26,551 nt of DNA. Origin: Geosiphon pyriformis (Eukaryota > Glomeromycota > Glomeromycetes > Archaeosporales > Geosiphonaceae). Shown here in pieces: positions 19,145-26,551 of this stretch. The stretch's first letter is position 1, and every line of letters begins with the position of its first letter. The translations under genes and the position numbers were made by a program. The notes beneath the pieces were generated by a model. The model saw only the letters and a program-made list of their open reading frames with translations, made no database searches and was not told where the DNA came from. The stretch spans positions 15,951 to 42,501 of the forward strand of contig JAAOMT010000626.1 in NCBI GenBank assembly GCA_016748015.1, written 5' to 3'.

Positions 19145-19949
19145 AGCTATGTTTATTAAGAATGGTAATCTATACATCAATAAAATCTCTTCAATATGGG
19201 GAATTACGCAAAACGCTGAAACACTGGAGTATGGAATTTTAATGGGCTTTGCCAAACATGGAGACATGAGAAAATATTTATCAATAAATTTTCATTCTAC
19301 AAGTTGGTCTGATAAATTATTAATCGCGTATGATATAGCTTCTGGACATGCAAAAATTCATTCTGCTGGTATGATTCATCGCGACCTACACTCGGGAAAT
19401 ATCTTGCAATATTACTTTTCTGCAGTACAAATTGGAGACCTAGGATTATGTCAATCAGTAAACCATGAAGCAACAACAACAACAACAACAACAGGAAAAG
19501 CAAAAAAGAAAAAAAAGATATATGGAGTGATTCCATACATTTCACCAGAAGTTTTAAGAGGAGAAAAGTTTACAAAAAAGGGTGACATTTATAGTTTTAG
19601 CATGTTATTATGGGAATTAGCAACAGGAAAGCCTCCATTTTATGATTGTTCTCATGATCATATTCTTATAATGGGTATTTTAAATGGTCAAAGACCTAAG
19701 ATTACCTCTCCACTTATTCCACCTTGTTTGGTAGAAATAATTGAAAAGTGTTGGGATCCTAATCCTGAGAATCGTCCTACTGCGAAAGAAGTTGACGCGG
19801 TGTTGAGGAAACTTGAGCCCTCGAATGCCGAGTTTTCAGAATCAAATAACTACGTCTGGGAAATGGTAGAAGGCGATGACTCAACAACAACAACAACAAC
19901 AACGCCAACGCCGCTTCATCCAGGAGCAGTTTATACAAGTCGTCTTTAA
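19145..19949 (+). CDS. Kinase exon 2, catalytic domain
   Basis: This exon encodes most of the catalytic domain. After YGILMGFAKHGDMRKYL it has IHSAGMIHRDLHSGN (catalytic HRD), GDLGLC (metal-binding Asp), PYISPEVLRG (APE-like), DIYSFSMLLWELATGKPPF and CWDPNPENRPT. This is complete from subdomain V to XI. A run of seven Thr codons from (ACA)n lies in the activation segment (19471-19492), followed by GKAKKKKK. A second Thr run occurs in the tail (19882-19902). The present frame ends at TAA 19947-19949, 28 bases before a donor site at 19978. Confidence 0.85.
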
Positions 19950-20075
19950 ACTTTGCAAATAATTGAAGAGACAAAAGGTTAGTTATCTATTTTTATATTG
20001 ATTCATTAGTTTATTGATTAATTTAATTATTATATATAGTATATTAACAATTTACTTTATATCAATTTATAAAAG

Positions 20076-20096
20076 AATTTGTCTATATCCCTGAAG
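20076..20096 (+). CDS. Predicted 21-nt micro-exon of the kinase gene
   Basis: It is bounded by TTTATAAAAG on the left and GTAAGAG on the right. Read in the phase set by exon 2 it gives (E)FVYIPE, and the next exon (20165) finishes ENS and a TAA at 20173-20175. The exon 2 donor is AAAAG|GTTAGT at 19978. The frame is kept through both junctions, which supports a real coding tail made obsolete by the TAA at 19947. Confidence 0.5.
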
Positions 20097-20175
20097 GTAA
20101 GAGTTATAAAAGTTAGAATATAATTATATATACTCTTATTTATTTTATTATCTATTATATTTAGAAAACTCTTAA

Positions 20176-21340
20176 TAGATCTAATTGTGATCGCTCATCT
20201 TAATTTTCCGTTCGTGAATTATTATTATTTTGATTAGTTAAACTTTTTATAAGTGATATATTTAGATAGCTTTTATGATATTTAAAAATCTAAATTATAT
20301 TATCTATAATGTTTATTAAATTCATCATAATATATATATGTATGTATTTTTTAATTGCTTAAACATTTAGTATGATCCAACTGTTACTTAAATTTACATG
20401 TTCCATATTAAATACAGCTCATTCTTTTTTCTACACGTGATCAATCACCTGAGCCAATCAAAGATCACACTACTCTATTTTTAACGATTCATTATTATTA
20501 ACAGAGAAGATTTATCCAATTAGTTATATTCAACACCAATTTTAAAAATTCCATGCTTACTAATTATAACTTTTTATTAATAACATAATTGACACATATC
20601 TATAAAATTTGTAAGGTTTAAAATTTGTTATTTGTTTACTATATATTTTCAAAATTTGCTTTTTGTATTCATTATTATTGTAACTGTTTTTTCAAAATTA
20701 ATCAAAATATTATTTAATAAAAAAAATTAACTAACTTTATTTAAAATGTTTTGAACAGCTAAATAACTATATATTATTTATATTATGTTATTTAAAAAAG
20801 CTTTAATTGTAAAAAAATATAGTTCATTTGTTATATTTTCAATTCTACTTGTTTTTTAAAATAGCTTGTATATCTAATATGTATTTTAAAATATTTAGTT
20901 TATATTAATTTTACATAAATATAAATAAAATATATATAAAACAATCTTGTTTTAATTTTATACAAAAAGATTTTTTAAGTGTTTTTATTCTATTTAATTC
21001 TATATTTTTTACATATTTTAAAGAATTAATCACAACTATTTATTTCAGACATTTTATATTAATAATTTTGTTATATAAATCAAACCTTTTTTAATATAAC
21101 TCTTAGTATTAAGGAATTATTTTTTTAAGTACTTTATATCTATTATAAACAATTAAAATACAATTTAACAAAATTTTAAATATTATCTTACTAATTGTTT
21201 TAATTAAAGCCATTTATTTTGTGTTTGTTTATATTTTTTTAATTTGCATAATTTAAAAATTATTAATACTTATGTCTTTTTTTATATAAACAACATATTA
21301 TTTAAAAAATTGTATTTTTTGCTTTTTTATTTTGGCTACT
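20176..21340. other. AT-rich stretch between kinase gene and right LINE
   Basis: High A+T, stops in all frames, no recognisable product or RNA gene. Confidence 0.55.
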
Positions 21341-21473
21341 TCTTTCTTTCCTTTGTCCAAAATTCCCGAAAAAGAGTCAAAAGTTTTTTTGAAAGAAGTT
21401 TTTTACCATTCAGTACGATAAATCAAAACCGTTCTTCAATTACAAGGCCACTGTTGGCTCTGTTATTGCTGTT

Positions 21474-23261
21474 ATGAAAAAAACTACTAAAGTTTTTGGT
21501 TCTGAGAGTGGTTTTAAGGCGGTTGTATCAAGGAAAAAGAGGAAGGGAGGTACGTTAGTAGAGGGTGTTGATAATAAAGGGGTTGCTATTGAAGTTCCTG
21601 GTGGTTGTTCATGGGGTTCGGAGATTGGGGACACTACTGAGTCTGAAAGTGTTGATATGAAAGAAGAGTGTCTGGTGGAGGAAACCAGCTTTGATTATGG
21701 TGAAGGTGGAGCTCTGGCTGGTGGAGATTATGATCAGATGCCCATGAGTTTGAAGATTAAAACCAAAAAGGCATTGGGCAAGCCATTGGAAAAGATTGAC
21801 TTCTCAAAAGATGGTAGTGATAATAGTGTTCTCTCGGATGCTCCTCTTGAGCTCCTTCCTCCTATGAAAAATTTGGTCAATGTTCCAGTCAGAAAGTCAT
21901 TCGCGTTGGATATTGGCTTGGATAAGGTTGCTGGCAAATCTTCTCAGGAAAAGCTTGTAGTGGTGAGGAAATTATTTTCTGGTATTAATGATTTTGGGGG
22001 GGCATCTACCCCCTCAAAATTCTCAGAAATCATCAGAGCGACATTCACTTCCAAATCAGGTCTAATAAAAGCCACTGAAAAGGCTACTGGTGCAAATATC
22101 ATGGTAAACACCGATCTTAAAAGATCAGCTGGTCGCTCAGATCGGGCTGTGGTGTTGAAAAAAATTCCAGTTGGAACATTAGCTGAGGCTGTGCACGCTG
22201 CGCTCTCTGAGTTTGGGATAATTAAGTCAATCAAGATGCAATTGGTGGGGCTGTGGCAGAAGGCTGTGGTAGAATTTGAGCAATCAGAACACGCTGATTT
22301 GGTCACGGCAGAGTGGTCAATCTTAATCGAGAAGGATGCTGTGTGGGTGGCTAGATCAGATTTGGACAAAGAATCATGGGATGCGAGGGACCAGCATAGG
22401 GTGCTGCTTTATACTCTGCCAATGGGTACGACTGCTCATGACATCTGGGATTTTATTGGTTCTGTGGGTGGGAAGACGTGTGTTATTGATCATTATCCGG
22501 TTATGTATGCTAGGGCTAGATGTGCTGTTGTCTGTTTTGATTCTGCTGAATCATTGAAGGCCATCGTAGGAACCATGTCAGTGTTGAGGGGTGCCAATCT
22601 ATGCTGGTCTTGTCTTGTTTTGACCAAGTGTGCCAAGTGTGGGAAATCAGGCCATACGTCATTGGGCTGTGCGATTGGTGGGAAAATTTCTTCAGGTTTG
22701 TCTTTGTGTAGAGTCCTGTCAAACACAGATAAAAGCAGATTGGCAGCCATTTATGCCAAGCGATCAGCTCCAGTTGCTCATCCAGTCTCTTTCAGTGGTC
22801 TCTTTTGGGCAAAAGTTGCTAATGGGTCTTCTTTTTCTCCTCTCTCTGGATGAAATGCTTCAGTGAAATCTGGTTCCTCTTTAGAGTTGGTGCCGTTCCT
22901 GCTGGTTTTAATAGAAGTCAATGATAGGTTTGCTGCTCTTGAGCACAGTCTCGCCAGCCTCGCGGAGCAGGTGGGTAAGCTGACTAAGAGGTTGGATGCA
23001 CTTGGGCCAATGGTTCCCCAGCCGAACCCTGGATGTCAGCCGTTGATAACCCCTTCATCACAAAATCAAGGGGTGGATATAGTGATGAGTAAGGGTTCAG
23101 GTGCAGCCACTAGTGGTGAAATTGTTGCGAGAATAGTGTCTTTTGATGTATCTTTGGTATCCAAGTTGAAAGACAGCATGAAGTGTCTGATGGAAACAGT
23201 TCTGAGACTTTCAGCCAAAGTGAACAGTTTTGGGGTGGGTTCAAATTCTTTTTCTTCTTAA
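21474..23261 (+). pseudogene. LINE ORF1 (right copy): RRM-like domains, zinc knuckle, coiled coil
   Basis: The frame from ATG 21474 is open to TGA at 22851-22853, then continues in the same frame to TAA at 23259-23261, about 595 codons. The acidic, Ser-rich N-terminus has a basic SRKKRKGG. An RRM-like fold covers about residues 222-297 (VVLKKIPVGT ... GIIKSIKMQL ... QKAVVEFEQ). A second covers about 308-375 (VLLYTLPMGT ... ARCAVVCFDS). A CCHC knuckle CAKCGKSGHTSLGC begins at residue 386. After the TGA a heptad-like segment NDRFAALEHSLASLAEQVGK suggests a coiled coil for oligomerisation. ORF1 would package LINE RNA. Translation may also start upstream: the frame is open back to 21392 and the left copy reads similar residues there. 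Confidence 0.85.
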
Positions 23262-26152
23262 TGGACAGTCTGGTTTGGAATATTGCTACTTGCAACGTCA
23301 GAGGTATGAACAATCTTGCGAAACAGGATAATGTCATTCGTTGGCATATGGAGAAGAACAATTTAGTTTCTATTTTTACAGAATCAAAGTTAAAAGGGAA
23401 AATTTGCCCATGGGTTGTCAACAAATATGATGGTGTGCAGGTGTTTACCTCTGGTTTGGAATCTGAATATTTGGGTGCTGGTATTGCAGTCGTCATGAAC
23501 TCTTCTTTAGTGAGACATGTGTGCAAAGTGTCAGAGATGCCTGGTTAGCTCTTGTCCATTAAGTTACTTTTCAAAAATAAACTTTTGGTGTCTATTCTGG
23601 GTCTGTACACTGGTGCTTCCTTAGCAGTTCAGTTCTCTCAGGCTGGTGAAATCAACTCTCTCATTGCAAAAGCTGTTAATGAATCTTCTTTCATTGTTCT
23701 CAATGGTGATTTCAATGAAGACGGTTCTTACAAGTGTGCAAGTTTTAAAAAATGTCTGGATTTGGGTCTGGTTAATGCCTTGGGTGGGAGCTCCCATGGG
23801 AAATTGCTGACTTGGTCCAATTCTTGGGGCATTGCTAAGACGATTGATTTTATGTTCATTTCTTCAAATCTGGTCAATGTAGTAGTGGGTCACGACGTGT
23901 TTGGCATTGGAGAATACTTTGATACTGATCATCAGGCTGGTTTAGTGCTAGTGAGTTTGGGTGGTTTGCTCGATGTTCAGTTGAATTTTGTTCATAAGCA
24001 AGCAAATAGAGATCGCTGGAAGTACAATTGCAAAGATGCGGATGATGTTAAATGGGCCAAATTTAAGGAAGATACGGCGGGAAATACTGCTATGTTTCAT
24101 GACAATTTTCTTGCAGCCAAGATCTGCTTGGACTTAGATTCAATGTGAGTTGCTCTCCATAAAGTGATGTGTCTGTCTGCTGAAACAGTTTTCAAGAAAA
24201 AGTGGTTTAAGACATATGATAAAATTTTTAGCAAAGATTCATCCAAATTTCACAAGCTTGAGCTCTTGGTGTCTAAGTTAGTTAGAGCATCTCATATGGA
24301 TTCTGCTGTGGAATTTGCATCCTTGCTCAACAGATGGAAAGGTTTGGATTTGGTCAATGCTTCTGTAGTGAAGTCTCTCTTCCTATCAGGTTCCCACTTT
24401 AATGCTATTCAGTCAGTTTTGTCTATGGTCAAAAAGTCTTATCGCACATCCAAAATGTTGGAAGTGGTACAAGTTAGGGAATCTCAAATCAGATTGGCGA
24501 TAGATAAGAAGATGGAGAGTTTCGAATTGGACAAAGGTTATACTATTAGGAGTGTGTTGGAACGTCCTTTTCGCAAAGTAATTTTGGATCATCTGATTGT
24601 TGATGATGAGTTGGTTTTGGAGCTTGCTCTGGTAAAGGCCAAAGTAGATGCAGTCATGGAAGGATGGGCTAGGAAGTGCAATGTAGTTTCTGATGTTACT
24701 GGTGTCTGGGATCACCAATATTAGCCTTTAGAGTATGTTTTTGATGACGCTTTTTCTGGTGTAATGAGCCTAATTGATTTTGATGAGATGTCTAATGTTG
24801 TTTCGAACCTGCCTGATGGGAAAGCAGCTGGTTTCTCTGGTATCTTGAATGAGTTGTGGAAACATTGTGACAAATCAGTTTTGGATATGCTTTTAGTGCT
24901 TTTGAATGTTTGCTTGGAGCATGAATCTGTTTCTGGGCCTTGGAAAGAGGCTTGGGTGTTGATGATCCCCAAACCATATGAGTCGGAGAGTGTTCTCACA
25001 AATACCCATTCTATTGCTTTGGTTGAGACAGCTCGCAAAATCCTTTTTAAAGTACTTTCGGACAGAATTTTATCGGCTTGTAGTGTTTTTGACATTCTGA
25101 GGGGGGATAATTTTTCTGTTTTAAAAGGCATGACCACACAGTCTCCTATTTTTGCTATTAGATCAGTCATTGAGGATGCTTTGGAGAAAAACTGAGAGCT
25201 ATGGCTGGTCTTGCAGGACATGTGAAAGACTTATGATTCGGTTGGCTGGGAACATCTAAGGAAGAGCTTGGTCAGAATAAAAATGTGTAATAAATTCATT
25301 CAGTTTTTTGGTAGCATCCACAATGATTGGGTCAACAGAGTTATGACAGATTTTGGGTTAACTGATAGATATCGAGTACATGATGGTTTGGATCAAGGGG
25401 AGGTGTTTTCTCCTTTTCTCTGGCGCATATTTTATGATCCTTTTTTGTGTAAAGTCAAGAGACAAAAAAGTGTATGTGGATACAGGTTAGACTCTCATTT
25501 TGTTGCCAACACTAGTCACGTTGAATCTTGGACTGGTTTGACTTCTTTTCTTGCTGCTGGTGCTTTCGTTGACAATACAATTTGGATTGGTAGCAGCCAG
25601 GCTGCCACCCAACATATTTTCAATGTTGCTAGTGAGTTTTTTCAAGTCAATGACATTTCGATCAATAATGACAAAACGGTGGCTATTTCCATTAATTGCA
25701 GAGTTTCCAGCCCTCATTTGTTGATCAGTGGTTTGCCTATTTTGATAGCCAAAAGGGGGGAGCCTCATCAGTACCTGGGTATCTTTCTGTCTACTGAGGG
25801 TTTGTCGAAGCCTAGCTTGGCTAAGGCACGCTTGGATGTCCGATTTTTCACCAACCTTGTTCTAAGAAAGGCTATCTCTGATAAGCAGTTCTCGTATTTA
25901 GTGTCAGCAGTTCTTCACCCCATAATTGCCTACAGAACTCAGTTTAGTTTTGTTCCTATTAGTGTGTGTGCGAAATGGGACACTATGATTCGTAAAGGTT
26001 TGAAGTCCAAATCTGGCTTGCCGCTCGACTTTCCCAATAATGCTATTCATCATTCTTCTCTGTACAGGTTGAAATCTTTTGAGCAGGTCTAGACTGAGAG
26101 CAAGTCAATTGCTGTTGTTTGTTTTGCCAATTCTGTGAGTATTTTAGGCCGC
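23261..26152 (+). pseudogene. LINE ORF2 (right copy): APE endonuclease and reverse transcriptase
   Basis: One frame throughout, with stops at 23546 (TAG), 24146 (TGA), 24722 (TAG), 25193 (TGA), 25223 (TGA) and 26090 (TAG). The endonuclease has IATCNVRGMNN, FTESKLKG (catalytic Glu), LNGDFNEDG, IDFMFISS and FDTDHQA. RT motifs are LPDGKAAGFSGILNELWK, WKEAWVLMIPKP, LVETARKILFK, LQDM and KTYDSVGW (first catalytic Asp), GLDQGEVFSPFLWRIFYDP, AFVDNTIWIG and YLGIFLSTEG. The second Asp of the YxDD box is Asn (25574-25576), so RT would be dead even without the stops. The domain after RT is cut off by the LTR at 26153. Confidence 0.9.
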
Positions 26153-26361
26153 TGTTACCAGTAGAATTTTAGCTATTAATTAGCATGAAATTTCCTTTAT
26201 AATTCCTATCATTAATTAGCATATATTATTATCGTTTCGAATTTCACTTATTATTTAATCAAATTAGCAATTATCATCATTTAATCAATAACCCGATTTG
26301 GACCATAGAAATTGAGATGATCAATTTACACAATACCCTGAACCATATAACATAGCAAAAA

Positions 26362-26451
26362 TTCGCCGAAATTAATGAAAATTGGCCGAAATAATTCATA
26401 GTTCAGCGAAATAACTTGTAGTTCGCCGAAATGTATCTTTAGTTCACCGAA
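26362..26451 (+). promoter_or_regulatory. U3 array of five 9-bp motifs at 20-bp spacing
   Basis: Copies TTCGCCGAA (26362), TTGGCCGAA (26382), TTCAGCGAA (26402), TTCGCCGAA (26422) and TTCACCGAA (26443) have spacings of 20, 20, 20 and 21. The 21-bp step is the one nearest the TATA box, as in the left LTR. Seven of ten possible CpGs remain, against four of twelve in the left LTR. Confidence 0.78.
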
Positions 26452-26504
26452 ATTTTAGAAAAGAGAAAAAGTGCAAGTTCAAAGACTAGTACTACAACAA
26501 GTTG

Positions 26505-26512
26505 TATAAAAG
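26505..26512 (+). promoter_or_regulatory. TATA box of the second LTR
   Basis: TATAAAAG, 53 bp after the last 9-mer motif and preceded by the palindrome TACAACaaGTTGTA. The placement is the same as in the left LTR. Confidence 0.72.
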
Positions 26513-26551
26513 AAGAGCTTCTCTCTTCAAGAAAATGTATCTTCTCATATC

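Larger units (their letters stand above)
18568..20175 (+). pseudogene. TKL-type protein kinase gene, four-exon model, damaged
   Basis: Exon 1 runs from ATG 18568 to about 19016, exon 2 from 19145 (or 19131) to 19977, exon 3 from 20076 to 20096 and exon 4 from 20165 to the stop at 20173-20175. The N-terminal Cys motif is CNLCKEC...CRAC (Cys16, 19, 22, 34, 37). The kinase domain has the glycine loop IARGGFGIIYKA, VAIKII with the ATP-binding Lys, MIHRDLHSGNIL (HRD near 19377), GDLGLC in place of DFG, and IPYISPEVL. It ends at CWDPNPENRPTAKEV. Catalytic residues are intact. Damage: TAG at 18679-18681 directly after CRAC, where the frame continues FEKLYKDFSSGN; and TAA at 19947-19949, beyond which the frame stays open across two more GT-AG introns. 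An ATG at 18733 could start a protein without the Cys motif. It is either a recent pseudogene or an N- and C-trimmed kinase. Confidence 0.75.
21341..26152 (+). mobile_element. LINE, right copy, plus strand, cut near its 3' end by a gypsy LTR
   Basis: Homology with the left copy starts at the leader TTTCTTTCCTTTGTCC near 21345, so the two copies share a 5' end. ORF1 is 21474-23261 and ORF2 starts at 23261, overlapping by one base (TAATG). ORF2 keeps one frame to the LTR border at 26152. Its RT-family tail is lost in mid-frame (FANSVSILGR directly before TGTTACC). This is a non-LTR element with APE-type endonuclease, related to jockey/I-like elements by domain order. Confidence 0.92.
26153..26551 (+). 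repeat. LTR of a second gypsy element, start only, runs off the window
   Basis: It begins TGTTACCAG inside LINE ORF2 and matches the first ~420 bp of the minus-strand LTR at 7651-8630. Shared blocks are AATTAGCATGAAATT, TAATTCCTATCATTAATTAG, the 20-bp phased motif array, TTGTATAAAAGAAGAGCTTC and CAAGAAAATGTATCTT. It could be a solo LTR or the 5' LTR of a full element; the window ends before this can be told. It points the same way as the interrupted LINE. Confidence 0.85.

Noticed and set aside
21244-21477. Plus-strand frame of 77 codons before LINE ORF1
   Set aside because: It spans the AT-rich flank and the LINE leader in a frame different from ORF1; the left copy does not keep it.
1-26551. 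tRNA, rRNA or other structured RNA genes
   Set aside because: No cloverleaf, GTTCRA-type B box in context, or rRNA core sequence was seen on reading both strands; a covariance-model scan could still find small RNAs.

Overview
The window looks like an AT-rich fungal nuclear contig, most likely from an arbuscular mycorrhizal fungus of the Rhizophagus/Glomus type (Glomeromycotina). The reasons are a TKL-type kinase with an N-terminal Cys motif and a GGFG loop, a LINE RT with a GLDQGE motif B, a Ty3/gypsy element with a dUTPase inside Pol, and long AT-rich gaps. The species call is inference from family resemblance, not from a search.

Layout, left to right. (1) Positions 1-8630 hold most of a Ty3/gypsy retrotransposon on the minus strand. 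Its 5' LTR is 7651-8630, with termini TGTTACC/GGTAACA. A tRNA primer site follows, then one continuous Gag-Pol frame from about 7605 to 559: Gag N-domain, capsid and CCHC knuckle, Q/P-rich linker, aspartic protease, Cys-rich zinc-type domain, dUTPase, RT, RNase H, integrase and integrase tail. About ten in-frame stops interrupt it and I found no frameshift. An unrecognised reading frame follows Pol (442 to the window edge). The 3' LTR lies outside. (2) Positions 8631-12030 hold a LINE on the minus strand, broken inside ORF2 by the gypsy LTR. (3) Positions 12031-21340 are an AT-rich island with a tandem duplication (about 13971-14638), a kinase pseudogene on the minus strand (16643-17045) and a multi-exon kinase gene on the plus strand (18568-20175). 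(4) Positions 21341-26152 hold a second LINE of the same family on the plus strand, with RRM-like, zinc-knuckle and coiled-coil ORF1 and APE-endonuclease/RT ORF2. It too is broken inside ORF2, by (5) an LTR of the same gypsy family, 26153 to the window end.

The result is mirror-symmetric: gypsy-in-LINE on both sides of a kinase island, with both LINEs pointing outward. Each LTR runs in the same sense as the LINE it interrupts. The two LTRs share a conserved promoter module: five or six copies of a near-palindromic 9-mer (consensus TTCGSCGAA) spaced exactly 20 bp, one 21-bp step next to the promoter, then a TATA box about 53 bp on. Nearly all differences between motif copies are CpG transitions. 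Most stop codons in the elements are likewise explicable as C-to-T or G-to-A transitions. This suggests methylation-linked deamination as the main route of decay.

The kinase gene itself looks damaged: a TAG in the N-terminal Cys motif, an awkward first intron, and a TAA where the neighbouring paralogous fragment keeps a leucine codon. Two further in-frame exons, one of 21 nt, lie beyond that TAA.
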